Translations under genes and position numbers: made by a program | Assembly (NCBI RefSeq): GCF_000002425.4 | Contig: NC_037256.1 | Span: 4,005,774-4,069,773 of the forward strand | DNA: 64,000 bases | Direction: 5' to 3' | Origin: Physcomitrium patens | Taxonomy: Eukaryota > Streptophyta > Bryopsida > Funariales > Funariaceae | Notes under the pieces: model-generated | What the model was told of the DNA's origin: nothing | The model's input: the letters and a program-made list of their open reading frames with translations, nothing else | The model's database searches: none | Part shown: piece by piece, positions 37,104 to 48,046 of the stretch | Position numbering within the stretch: the stretch's first letter is position 1 | How the letters are laid out: each line of letters opens with the position of its first letter

Positions 37104-37295
37104 TGGTATGATACACTTAAAAAAAAGTGGAGAAAAATTAGAAATTTTTTTTAGTAAAGGACGAATAAAGGTGTTTGTGGAAGATGCTTTTAAAGTACAT
37201 ACAATCTCAAGCAATAAAGCATCAATATGTTAGATGGAAGCAAATCTTAATAAATTTTTAAATATAAATCTTGAGTTTTTAAGAAAATTTAGTTC
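33967..37295 (+). mobile_element. Old Ty3/gypsy (family 2) element, copy B: LTR and gag
   Basis: The LTR is at about 33967-35923 (starting TGTTGTCATGATG, ending CTTTCAAGCA). It is followed by a gag region at about 36050-37250. A zinc knuckle of the form C-x2-C-x4-H-x4-C (CMWCDITNHLRRKC) lies near 36990-37032, followed by MIHLKKSGEKLEIFFSKGRI-type sequence. A run of 36 T at 37063-37098 interrupts it. The rest of the element is missing, cut off by an inverted family-1 LTR piece. It is a broken fossil. Confidence 0.75.
34990..35620. repeat. 30-bp degenerate minisatellite inside the family-2 LTR
   Basis: About twenty imperfect 30-base units of the type GATTTAGAATTTGATTAGGA plus TTTAATTTAA. The same array, diverged, lies in reverse complement at 31400-31900 within the solo LTR, so it is part of the family-2 LTR. 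Locally it imitates the plant telomere unit TTTAGGG. Confidence 0.85.
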
Positions 37296-37302
37296 TTTGT
37301 GG

Positions 37303-37661
37303 AAAAGTTGTCTCTATATATACTATCTAACTAGGGACTACGTGGAAATGTTCTATAGGACCTCCAATATGTGTTGACTTTGTAGGATACATGCCTTGAC
37401 TTACAAGACAAGTTTTTCTACGTATGGGCCACATAGCTTAGTCTTCAAGCTAACAACATGTGTGGTACATGGCCAACTTGTTGACCACGTTTCTACTCCA
37501 AAAAGTCAATTAAAGATACTTATAAAATCAAAGAAACATCTATGAAGCTTCTAAAAAGCTTCTATATCAAATATTATAGAATTAATTTATTTTTATATAC
37601 TTTTATTTACTTCTATCTATTTATACATGTAATTATTGGCTTACTTCATATTTTTGTGACA
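37303..37661 (-). mobile_element. Truncated family-1 LTR
   Basis: This is the reverse complement of the first two thirds of the family-1 LTR. It reads from the TCTCTATATATACTATCTAA block to a terminal GTGACA at 37656-37661, the complement of TGTCAC. It joins the truncated end of copy B to the remnant at 37695. Confidence 0.8.
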
Positions 37662-37694
37662 GGTACATTCTCTATTCATTTTTTTTATTATTAT

Positions 37695-38154
37695 TATTAA
37701 TTATGATTATTTTCCTAGGTATAATATTTTTGATTATTCAAAATTTGATAATTAAGGAGTGGAGGATTTAACAAATTATTTATTAAAGCTACATACAATA
37801 ATAAAGACACAATTGAATGAAGCTCAAAAAAAAAAAAAAAAAAAACAAAACAAAACAAAAACAAAAGATCAACAAAGATACCTATTGTAAGAAACAACGT
37901 CAATTCTACGTTGGCAATAAGGTATGATTACTTTTTTGTAATAATAAAACTAATAATTTTTATGATAAGTTAGATTATTATAGATTTTGACCATTTTTTA
38001 TTTATAAATAAATCAATTTAATTGCATATCAAATACATTTATTGGAGTTTATATAGATCCATCTCGTATTCCATATATTTTTTCTTCAGCCATATAAGAC
38101 AATAAATATATTAGAAAGAAGATAAATGCTACTTTTTAATACATAAGTGGATAA
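37695..38154 (+). mobile_element. Family-1 gypsy remnant (outermost host), left piece
   Basis: Decayed 3' part of integrase (about YDNFDYSKFDN to LHTIIKTQLNEAQ, then VPH-like text near 38060-38100) in plus orientation. It stops at GATAA (38150-38154). The text continues at 51604 with a second GATAA, so this element was split by the minus-strand element between them. Very old, with many breaks. Confidence 0.8.
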
Positions 38155-38680
38155 TGTCAAAGACACAAAATTAAAAGAACTAAAATATCAATACATTCTT
38201 GTGTCACTTGAAAAGACTAGCAAATCACTCAAAGATTATATAATATTAAACTGAAATGACTATTGCCAAAGACATGAAGACTAGAAAGTCTTGAAATAAG
38301 ATTAAAGACTAAAAAGGCATTGACAAGAGTGAAGAAGACTTTACTCTTGCCTCTATATATACTTTTAACTAGGAGCTATGTAGCAACATCCTATAGGACC
38401 TCCAAAACATGTTGATTTTACAAGATACATAACTTAATTTGTAAAGCAAGTTTTTTATATGTGTGCTACATAGTTAATTTGTTCTATAAGCTCTTAAGAT
38501 ACAATAAATTTTTTGACCTAATTTTTAACCTACCAATCGACTAAAAAGACATATAAAATCAAAGTAGTATCTATGAAGCTTCTAAGAAGCTTTTCTAAAA
38601 AATATTATGAAATAAATCTACTTTTACCTACTACTTAATCTTATATAAAAATATTAAAATAAGTATGTATGTCCGTTACA
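38155..38680 (-). repeat. 3' LTR of the old minus-strand element
   Basis: 526 bp. In reverse complement it begins TGTAACGGACATAC and ends in TTGACA, parallel to the young element's TGTCACGG...TTGACA. Its mate is 51076-51603. Confidence 0.85.
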
Positions 38681-38825
38681 TTATTTTTCTTCTAGGAATA
38701 AGTTCTATAAAGAGCAATAATCATCTTTCATGGATCTTGTAATTCTCCATCTTGGTTTTGATGGATGTTGTTAATAAAAAGCCTCAACTTTCTTTGATAC
38801 ATTTACAAGATTCTTTGCTAGCTTC

Positions 38826-39376
38826 TGTCACGGCCATAATCATGTAAGCTAATAATTACATATAGAAATAGGTAGAAGTAAGTAAAAATAGATAAAAGTA
38901 AGTTAATTCTATAATATTTAATATAGAAGCTTCCTAGAAACTTCCTAGACGCTGCTTTGACTTCATAGGTGTCTTTAATTGACTTTTTGGATTAGAAACG
39001 TGGTCAACAAGTTGGCCATGTGCCACACATGTTGTTAGCTTGAAGATCAAGCTAACTATGTAGCCCACACGTAGAAAAACTTGCCTTGTAAGTCAAGGCA
39101 TGTATCCTACAAAGTCAACATATATTGGAGGTCCTATAGAACGTCGCCACGTAGCCCCTAGTTAGATAGTATATATAGAGACAAGAGTGAAGGCTTCTTC
39201 AGTCTTGTCAACTCCTTTCTTGCTTCTAGTCTAGGTTCAAGAGTCTTTAGTTTCTTGTCTTGTGGCAATAGCCATTCCAGTTTCCTTTTAATATATCTAC
39301 TTGTTTATATTTGACTTATTATATCGAGATAACCTTTTTGTGTATATTTTCCCTCATCGAGTCTTTATCCTTGACA
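38826..39376 (+). repeat. 5' LTR of the young chromovirus
   Basis: 551 bp, TGTCACGGCC to CCTTGACA. A TATATATAGAGACAAG block near 39170 may be the TATA region. No clean tRNA-Met primer site follows directly; TATCAAAGC about 18 bases downstream is a weak candidate. Confidence 0.95.
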
Positions 39377-39587
39377 GATTGACAAGAGTACACTTACAAT
39401 ATCAAAGCTTTGTTTTTCTTGCATAAGAGTGGATTACCCCTTTCTCTTGACAAGACATATGCGTATTAGAAGTTTGCGGATTACCCACTTGTAAACTGAT
39501 ATTGTTCTTAGTATCTTCTTTGTTATCAAGTCTTTCTTTTCTTTTGTCTTGAGCAATATCAAACAAATTTTTCTTCTTAGTGTCATT

Positions 39588-40592
39588 ATGGCAGAGCTTG
39601 TTGAAATAAAGAGTGCAATGGCACAAATGCAAGAGCAAATGAGGGAGTTAATGCTTGCAATGCATCAACTCAATTCACCAACACAGGAAAGAACAAGAAT
39701 AGCAGAAAGTGGGAATATAGTGATGATCGGAGCTGCTTCAACATCTACAACAAATCACGTTCCTTCTCCAATTGTACAACACCCTATAAGCACTAGAGAA
39801 CCAAGAATTGCCTTACCTGAGAAATTTGATGGTACGAGATCTAAGTTTCGAGGGTTCATCAATCAAGTACAATTAGCAATTGAACTTCAACCGCAAAGCT
39901 ATCCAACTCCACGATCACAAGTCAGGTTTATTGGCACTCTACTTTCTGGTTCTGCATTATCGTGGTTTTCGTCTTTTCTTGAACAACGAAATCCAATATT
40001 GGATAATTTGGAAGCTTTTTTGGCGGAGTTTCGATCTATGTATGGTGAACACGATGCAACTCGTGTTGCAAAAAATAAGATCCGAATTCTGCGACAAGGA
40101 AATCGCTCAGTAACAGTGTATGCTTCACAATTTCGACAACTTGCAATTGACATCAAGTGGGATGATGCTGCACTCATCAGTCAATTTCTTTATGGATTAC
40201 AATATGAAGTAAAGAAATTGATGTTCAACTTACCTAATCCTCAAACTTTGAGTCAAGCAATCGATTTTGTGGTAAAATGTGATAATCGACTTTTCGAATT
40301 TCAATCCGAAAATCATTCACGGGAACCTCAACGTTATTACTCAATGGCAACATCAACATCTTTGCCAAACGTACATTCGGAAGTAGAAGACATGCAAATT
40401 GACGCGGTACGTTTTAAACCCCTAACTGAGCAAGAAAAGATTCGTCGTCGTCAAGAAGGATTATGTTTATATTGCGGAGAACCTAAGCATACTGCTCAAC
40501 ATTGTCCAAAGAAACGACGCAACTATAAAATGAGGGGTATGACGGTCAAAGAAGACAACATGTCAGAAAACGGATTCGTCCAGTTACAATAG
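39588..40592 (+). CDS. gag: gag of the young chromovirus
   Basis: About 334 residues from ATG 39588. It opens with an acidic/Gln-rich coil (MAELVEIKSAMAQMQEQM). Next comes the Retrotrans_gag core (LPEKFDGTRSKFRGFINQV, LSGSALSWFSSFLE). A C-x2-C-x4-H-x4-C zinc knuckle (CLYCGEPKHTAQHC) lies near 40465-40505. The capsid/nucleocapsid role is known for the family. Pol follows in another frame a few bases later; gypsy elements may use frameshifting or separate initiation at such a junction. Confidence 0.9.
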   Translation: MAELVEIKSAMAQMQEQMRELMLAMHQLNSPTQERTRIAESGNIVMIGAASTSTTNHVPSPIVQHPISTREPRIALPEKFDGTRSKFRGFINQVQLAIELQPQSYPTPRSQVRFIGTLLSGSALSWFSSFLEQRNPILDNLEAFLAEFRSMYGEHDATRVAKNKIRILRQGNRSVTVYASQFRQLAIDIKWDDAALISQFLYGLQYEVKKLMFNLPNPQTLSQAIDFVVKCDNRLFEFQSENHSREPQRYYSMATSTSLPNVHSEVEDMQIDAVRFKPLTEQEKIRRRQEGLCLYCGEPKHTAQHCPKKRRNYKMRGMTVKEDNMSENGFVQLQ

Positions 40593-40599
40593 GGACCGT

Positions 40600-43500
40600 G
40601 CAGCTGGAACCTTGTATAATTCCTAATGAAGGTCCTATCCTCTCCTCAGAATCCTCTTCTTGTTTTATAATAGACTTATATTTAGGACCGAAGAATTACA
40701 AAGCCTCTGCTTTATTAGATTCGGGAGCCTCAGCATGTTTTTTAGATGAACAATTTGTTAAAAGTCGTAAAATATCCTTTGTACAGAAACCTAAACCAGT
40801 ACATGTAGAAGTCATAGATGGTCGTCCCTTATCTTCTGGAGATGTCACTTATGAAACTCATCCTATAAAAGTAACAATAGACGGTCATGATAGCTACATA
40901 GCTTTTAACATAATTAAATCTTCGTCCAATCCAGTTATTTTAGGTTTATCCTGGCTAGAAAAATATAACCCTCGAATAGATTGGAATTTACGTAAACTTG
41001 ATTTTTCCCAGAGCATTATTAATAGTTCTACCAACCAAGTAAAAAATTATAAGTCTAGTATAGTAAAATCCATACTGATAGGTGCAAAAGCATTTATACA
41101 CGCAGCAAAAGAAGGATCAACTTTTGCTATTTATGCTGCACCTATTTCTGAAAACGTAAAGACTTCAAGTGGCATTCCAAGTCAATATTAAGAGTATCAA
41201 GACGTTTTTGAGAAAAAGAATGCAGATATTCTTCCTGAGCATTGCCCACATGATTCTTCAATCGACCTCAAGGAAAGAACTCAGCCACCATTTGGACCAA
41301 TTTACAGTTTATCGCAAGATAAGATGGCTGAACTCAAGACATATATTGATGAGAATTTAGCGAAGAATTTCATACGCCATTCAAAATCTCTAGCAGGAGC
41401 TCCAATTCTATTCGTAAAGAAAAAAGATGGATCTTTACGAATGTGTGTTGATTATCGAGGACTCAACAAGATCACAATCAAGAACAGGTATCCATTACCT
41501 TTGATATCAGGACTCCTTGACCACTTGAATCAAGCTAAGATCTATACAAAAATAGATCTAAGAGGAGCATATAATCTAGTACGGATCAAAGAAGGAGATG
41601 AATGGAAGACTGCGTTTCGAACCAGGTATGGACATTTCGAATATAATGTCATGTCCTTTGGACTCACGAATGCACCAACTGCTTTTCAACATCTCATGAA
41701 TGATGTATTTCATGAATTCTTAGACAATTTTATCGTCTGCTATCTAGACGATATCCTGATCTATTCTAAGGACGTCGAAGAACATGAAATATATGTTCGT
41801 CAAGTATTACAAAAACTTAGAGATGCAGGATTGTATGCCAAGATGGAAAAGTGTGTATTTTACACTACTCAAGTTGAATTTTTAGGATACATCATTTCAA
41901 ATGATGGTCTCATGATGGATTCTAAGAAAGTCCAAACAATCATAGATTAGAAGATTCCAAGGACAGTAAGAGATGTCCAATGTTTCTTGGGATTTGCCAA
42001 TTACTATCGAATCTTCATCAAAGATTTGTCACGAGTTGCAGCTCCACTTACGCGCTTGACTAGTAAAGATAAATTCCAATGGAATCAAGAAGCGGAAGCA
42101 GCATTTGAAGCCTTGAAGACATCGTTTGTCTCTGCACCAGTCTTATATCGTGTTGACTTTTCCAAGGCATTTTTTATGGAAACAGATGCATCAGATTTTG
42201 CCTTGGGTGCAGTTTTATCACAAATGGGAACAGATGACAAACTTCATCCGATAGCTTTTCATTCAAAAAAATTCTCAGCAGCCGAGATCAATTATGAGAT
42301 CCACGATAAAGAACTTCTTACGATCGTGGATTCTTTTCAAGAATGGCGTCATTATTTAGAAGGCGCTTCTAGTCCAGTCACTGTGTATACAGATCACAAG
42401 AACCTCGAGTATTTCATGTCAGCACGCGTGTTGAATCGTCGTCAAGCTCGTTGGAGTATGTCTTTGTCAAAATTCGAGTTCATTATCACTTATCGGCTAG
42501 GAAAACAACAAGGTTTGTCCAATGCCCTATCTAGACGTTCTTATTTTGCACCAAAAGAAGGAGATGCAGCTTTTGAGTAACAAAGAACGGTCCTCTTGAA
42601 ACCGGAGTAATTTCATCTCCGAGCAATGAAATCAACATTAACTGTTGATTCAACTTTTCTCAAGCAAATCCAGTCCTGTATGTCCTCAGACCCTCTTGTT
42701 TATGATATCGAGAATAATTCTTCCAAGTTTCATGATTCTTCTAAGTTCGAGTTCAAGAATAATCTATTATATTTTGAAGGACGCCTATATGTTCCAGAAG
42801 GAGAAGCACGTTTACGTGTTCTTCAAGCACGTCATGACTTTCCAACAGTAGGGCACTTTGGATATAATAAGACTTTGGAACTCATATCAAGAGATTTTTG
42901 GTGGCCACAAATGTGGAAGTCAGTCAAAGACTTTGTACAATCATGTGATATTTGTTCAAGATCAAAAATTCCTCGTCATCGACCTTACGGACTTCTTCAG
43001 CCATTACCTATACCAGAACAACCATGGTCTTCTGTTTCTATGGATTTCATCACAGATCTTCCAAGCTCAAGATCTTATGATTCTATATTTGTGATAGTAG
43101 ATCGTTTCACCAAGATAGCACATTTTGTGCCATGTACAAAATCTATCACAGGTGAAGAAACAGCTAAGCTTTTCATTGATAATATCTATCGCTATCATGG
43201 ATTACTTAAAGATATCATATCGGATAGGGGAACTCAATTTGTGTCAAGATTCTGGAGGACCCTTTTCAAGATTTTAAAAGTGGACATAAAGTTATCTTCG
43301 GCTTTCCATCCTCAAACTGATGGACAAACAGAGCACGTAAACCAAGTCTTGGAGCAATATTTAAGGTGTACTATCAACTACCAACAAGATGATTGGACAA
43401 CCCTTCTCCCATTGGCAGAGTTTGCTTATAATAATACGGTACATTCTTCCACGCAACAAACACCTTTCTTTGCCAATTATGGCTATCATCCACGACTTGA

Positions 43501-44086
43501 TACTTTTGATTTTTCAAAAGTTGATGATCCTGTAGCAGAAGATATGGCAAATCGGTTGTCAGAGTTACATGCAATAATGAAGACGCAATTGAAGGAAGCT
43601 CAAGAACGACAAAAGATAAACACAGATCTATATCGTAAGGAGCAACCATAACTCAATGTGGGTGATAAGGTATGGCTATTTCGTCGCAATATCAAGACTA
43701 CTCGACCTTGTGACAAGTTGGACTATCGTAGGCTTGGCCCCTTTTCTGTTTTTGAACAGATCAACCCAGTTGCATATCGGTTACATCTACCGGAGTCAAT
43801 GAAGATCCATCTTGTATTTCACGTGTCTCTTCTTGAACCATATAAGACAGTGGATATACAAGGAAGAAGACAAATGCCACTACCTCCTATAGAAGTAGAT
43901 AATAATGAAGAATTTGAGGTGGAAGAGATATTAGACTCAAGGCGGCGCCGAAATAAGTTGGAATATCTTTTTCATTGGCGCGGATATGATATTAGTGAAC
44001 GCACATGGGAGCCATCCAGGAATCTAGCAAATGTATCAGCTAAAGTCAAAGTTTTTTATCAACGACATCCATCGAAACGAAGATGA
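40600..44086 (+). pseudogene. pol: pol region of the young chromovirus (broken)
   Basis: Domains in order: aspartic protease (ALLDSGASACFLDEQF, about 40715); reverse transcriptase ([12 protein letters not shown] about 41435; the YLDD box in [10 protein letters not shown] about 41740); RNase H (FFMETDASDFALGAVLSQ about 42172); integrase with an H-H-C-C finger (about 42815-42960) and catalytic core (VSMDFITDLPSS about 43035, ISDRGTQF about 43220); then the GPF/Y-type C-terminus and a chromodomain. About four breaks in total. Confidence 0.9.
43900..44083 (+). other. Chromodomain at the integrase C-terminus
   Basis: EEFEVEEILDSRRRR, then YLFHWRGYDISERTWEP, match the canonical chromodomain layout (YEVEKIL...YLVKWKGY...TWEP), including the Trp of the aromatic cage. 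In chromoviruses this domain steers integration towards marked heterochromatin. That fits the insertion into older repeats seen here; the targeting itself is inference. Confidence 0.9.
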
Positions 44087-44180
44087 AAATCTCTCTTATA
44101 AAAGAGACAAGATTGAGGCAAGATAACATTCAATTTCCTATCCTTGTTTGTAACTTCTTTGTATTTGTGACGCTAATTAG

Positions 44181-44603
44181 ATGGAGAGCCAACAACTAGC
44201 GGATTCAACTCAAGAACCTTCGTTTGCTGACCTGCCGGACGAGACATTACGATTGTCACAACCTTCAAGACGACGCAATCGAGATGAACATCTTCAAGAA
44301 CGACATGTTCTTCCTCGAATAGATGGTGACATACAACGCGTTTGGTATCACGATTTGGGAAGGGTCTCCCGATGTTTGGTGATTTTGCTAGAGGTAGGAA
44401 CAACTCCTGATGGTGTTCCAAATATTCTATTTGAAGGAAGTTACGAAGGCCTCAACAATGATCAAATAACTGGGTGGTCTTCCCGCCCTGGTATGGGACA
44501 CTACAGATGGTTGAGAGGCCCTATCAATCATCTTCGAAGAGAAGAGAGATCAGAGTATGTGGCGAATACAATTCGTCACATCATAGATTTCCTCAACATA
44601 TGA
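44181..44603 (+). CDS. Extra ORF between the chromodomain and the 3' LTR of the young chromovirus
   Basis: A 140-codon frame from ATG 44181, complete to its stop and in sense orientation. The product starts MESQQLADSTQEPSFADLP, is basic in the middle (SRRRNRDEHLQERHV), then has a more hydrophobic strand (CLVILLEVGTTPDGVPN). It ends YRWLRGPINHLRREER plus a short helix. I know no matching family. The corresponding interval in the two older family-1 copies (38690-38770 complement, and 51790-51848) is only about 60-90 bp and has no such frame. It could be an acquired gene, an envelope-position accessory protein or chance; its length makes chance less likely. Confidence 0.6.
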   Translation: MESQQLADSTQEPSFADLPDETLRLSQPSRRRNRDEHLQERHVLPRIDGDIQRVWYHDLGRVSRCLVILLEVGTTPDGVPNILFEGSYEGLNNDQITGWSSRPGMGHYRWLRGPINHLRREERSEYVANTIRHIIDFLNI

Positions 44604-44630
44604 TGACCGCTCCTCGTGGAACTCGTCTCT

Positions 44631-44641
44631 AGAAGGGGGGG
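44631..44641 (+). promoter_or_regulatory. Polypurine tract of the young chromovirus
   Basis: AGAAGGGGGGG lies three bases before the 3' LTR. It is the expected plus-strand primer site of an LTR element. Confidence 0.9.
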
Positions 44642-44644
44642 TAA

Positions 44645-45195
44645 TGTCACGGCCATAATCATGTAAGCTAATAATTACATATAGAAATAGGTAGAAGTAA
44701 GTAAAAGTAGATAAAAGTAAGTTAATTCTATAATATTTAATATAGAAGCTTCCTAGAAACTTCCTAGACGCTGCTTTGACTTCATAGGTGTCTTTAATTG
44801 ACTTTTTGGATTAGAAACATGGTCAACAAGTTGGCCATGTGCCACACATGTTGTTAGTTTGAAGATCAAGCTAACTATGTGGCCCACACGTAGAAAAACT
44901 TGCCTTGTAAGTCAAGGCATGTGTCCTACAAAGTCAACACATATTGGAGGTCCTATAGAACGTCGCCACGTAGCCCCTAGTTAGATAGTATATATAGAGA
45001 CAAGAGTGAAGGCTTCTTCAGTCTTGTCAACTCTTTTCTTGCTTCTAGTCCAGGTTCAAGAGTCTTTAGTTTCTTGTCTTGTGGCAATAGCCATTCCAGT
45101 TTCCTTTTAATATACCTACTTGTTTATATTTGACTTATTATATCGAGATAGCCTTTTTGTGTATATTTTCCCTCATCGAGTCTTTGTCCTTGACA
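44645..45195 (+). repeat. 3' LTR of the young chromovirus
   Basis: 551 bp, the same length as the 5' LTR with no indels between them. It ends TTGACA followed by the target duplication GCTTC. Confidence 0.95.
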
Positions 45196-45789
45196 GCTTC
45201 TATGTACATTCACTAATATCATATCTATACTTATAAATAAGATATCTCAACCTATTTTGGAATCGTCTTAAATAAAAAAATTCTTCCACTTCAAATTCTT
45301 GATTATTATCCATTTCTATAGGAAGAGGTGGTATTTGTCTTCTTTTCAAGATATTTATTATCTTATTTGGCTCAAAAAAGATATGTGAAATATAGGATGG
45401 ATCTTTATAGACTTTAATAGATGTAATAAATAAGGAATAAGATTAATCTATTTATAAATAGAAAAAGATCTAAGCCTATAATAGCTCAACTTGTTACAAA
45501 GATGAGTAATCTTAATATTACAACAAAGTAGCCATATCTCGTCATTTACATTGAATCGTGGTTTTTTCTTATAATAGGCATTTGTATTGTTTTTTTTTTT
45601 ATTATTATTTTTAACTTCTTTTAATTGAGCTTTCATTGTTGCATATAGCTTTGAAAAATAATTTGTCAAATCTTCTACTACAAGGTTTTTTTTAATTAAA
45701 AGTTAAAAGTATCAAGTCATAGATAATAACCATAATTAGCAAAAAAAAGATGTTTGTTGAATAAAAAAATATATAAAATTATTATATAT

Positions 45790-46256
45790 TGTTAAAATAA
45801 ATGGATGATAAGTTAGAAGGTAAAAGATATTATCTTAGATAAGTTGCTAATGGTCAAAGGACAGCAAAAGGATGAAGGAAAGTTATCAAGGTGGCAGCTA
45901 GGTTAAGAAGAATCTACAATTTAGTTGGATAAAAGTAAGATGAACAGTAGCTAAAATGGATGTAAACTCTACCTATAAGTAAAGGATGTTGGAAGTGAGA
46001 GGTATCTCATTTCACACTTCTCTTGTGTCTAATCTTACTCTTTTTTACTTACTTGAGTCTTGCTTATTGTGTTTCTTCAATAAGTTATGGACCACACACA
46101 CTTTATTGTGCTATTCAAGTAAGTTGAAGTCATTTGCTCGTTGTTGTTCTTGTATGGAATAGATCTTATGGTGTTTGTTGATGTTAGAGTTTGTATGATC
46201 TAATCTTGTATTTTGACTTGTTGAAGTTTTGATTTAGGCCTTATAGATCTCTAACA
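45790..46256 (+). repeat. 5' LTR of the copia element
   Basis: About 467 bp, from TGTTAAAATAAATGG to GATCTCTAACA, with the short terminal inverted repeat TGTTA/TAACA. Minus-strand gypsy integrase text lies immediately to its left. The mate LTR is absent. Confidence 0.75.
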
Positions 46257-46713
46257 TCAGTTTGAAGGTTCTTAACTCCTAAGATTGAATGATTAAGACC
46301 TTATACAAAGACCTTGATAGTATCTTTGGTTTTGTGGTGAGAAAGTGAGTTTTATGAGTGGAAGAACTTGATAAAGAGATAGATTGAAATTCACATACTT
46401 GTTAGAAGCTTCAAAAGTTGATTTGGAAGTGTTTGGAGTGAAGAAACATTTATTTATTCACAAGAGGGCATTCTGAGATTTTGCTAGTACAAAATTGTTT
46501 TGATGATTTTAAGCACATAGAGACTCCTTTTCTTGATATTTTTTGATGGACCTCTTCTTAAGACATGGCTTCAAGTGAGGGTGAAGGTTTGAAAGTGATT
46601 GAGAAGTTTAGAGGTGACAATTTCTACCATTGGAAGGTAAAAATAGAACTTTTGTTGGTGTCTTTGGACCTTTGGGATATTGTAAATGAAAGAGAAGAAC
46701 CTCCAAGCATGCT

Positions 46714-48046
46714 ATCGTATTGTGGTTCAGCTACTATATGAAAATAATGTAATTATGTACTTAATATATAATTTATTAAGTAACATGGTGAGAGCCATAT
46801 TAGTAGATTTTAGTTGGTTGTAGAATATGATTTGATTATTACCTTGAAAAGAGGTTGTTTAAAAAGATTACTATAGAATTTGTATAATTTTAATTTCCTT
46901 TTGATAGTGGTTTTTAAGATTGGTTTTGGTTGATAGTAACTTCTAAATATTTAGAATCACCTTTATTAGACATTGGTGACCTTTGAAAATTTCTTATGGT
47001 TCTTTTATTTGGTGTTTAGAGCATAAATTATATAAATCTTATAAGAAAAAAGATTGAAGAAGGATTTTGGTAGCAAAGGGAGTAATTAGGGCACCAATAT
47101 AGATGAATGGAGATGAATAATGAAAATCTCCATTCCTATTGATCAAAAATCATGACCAATGGGCTTTGAGGAGGCTGCCCAAGGCCATATAAGAGATTAG
47201 GGTTAGTTTCTCGAGGCCATTCGAGTTTTGAAGGCTAGAGTCAAAAGGTTTAGGTTTTTGGATATGGTTTTGGTGCAAGTTTTGTATAGTTTGGAGTTTA
47301 TATGAAGAAGATACAAGCGCTCAAAGTTAAGGTTTTGATTTGGGAGCTACTATCACTCTTTTTGGCATAACTCATGCATATGGACAGAAATTGAGGATCG
47401 GCAACCGCGACTACAGATATCATTTTGCGGCTACACTTTTTATATACTGCTTACTAGATTTCAAGTTAAAATAAAGGAGTTATAGGATTTTGAAGTCAGT
47501 ACATACAATCTAAGGGTAGTAAGTAAACCAATTTGCTAGTGGTTGTCTCTTGAGCTATATCTTGAGCAATTTGACAAGGTTTTGACTCAAAATTTCAAGG
47601 AATATGTAATTTCTTGTTAGTAAACTTTGTGCATAATTTATATGACATTTGAGTATTGGATTCTTGAGATATTAAGAAAATAGTGTTTAGGTGCTTGTAA
47701 ATTAGGATTTAGAGCATCTGCTAGAGTTTCTTAGATGCCAAAAGATCTAGAGTTAATTTACGGTTGATTTTTTTCGTGATAAACTTCAAGGGTGAATTCT
47801 ATCTATCTTGTAAATTAAAAACAAAATGAACGGTTAGATCAAGATTTATGATTTTTTAAAGTTTGGAACAAGAAAATCCATCGCGGAAAAAATATGTTTT
47901 GAAGTGGTTTTGTTATATTTTGAGGTTTATGCAAAATAAAGGAATTTTGGGAGGCTAATATAGGATTCATATAAAGGTTTAAGCTACACTCTCTACAGCT
48001 AGATATCTAGTATATTCCCAAATAGCAAATTATGCCATATGACAAT
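46714..48046. mobile_element. Unclassified 1.33 kb insertion in copia gag
   Basis: It splits copia gag text and is flanked by GCATGCT on both sides (46707-46713 and 48047-48053), a likely 7-bp target duplication. It has no long open frame. G+C is slightly higher in the middle (46980-47300) than in neighbouring old repeats. It may be a non-autonomous element or a solo LTR; the family is unknown. Confidence 0.55.

Larger units (their letters stand above)
38826..45195 (+). mobile_element. Young Ty3/gypsy chromovirus
   Basis: 6370 bp, with 551-bp LTRs, flanked by GCTTC duplications (38821-38825, 45196-45200). Order of parts: LTR, gag, protease, RT, RNase H, integrase, chromodomain, extra ORF, polypurine tract, LTR. 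The LTRs differ at 11 of 551 positions (2.0%), all transitions. At an assumed plant-like rate of 1e-8 per site per year that is about a million years. gag reads through; pol is broken in about four places, so this copy is a recent fossil. It lies inside the chromodomain region of the older minus-strand relative. Confidence 0.95.
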
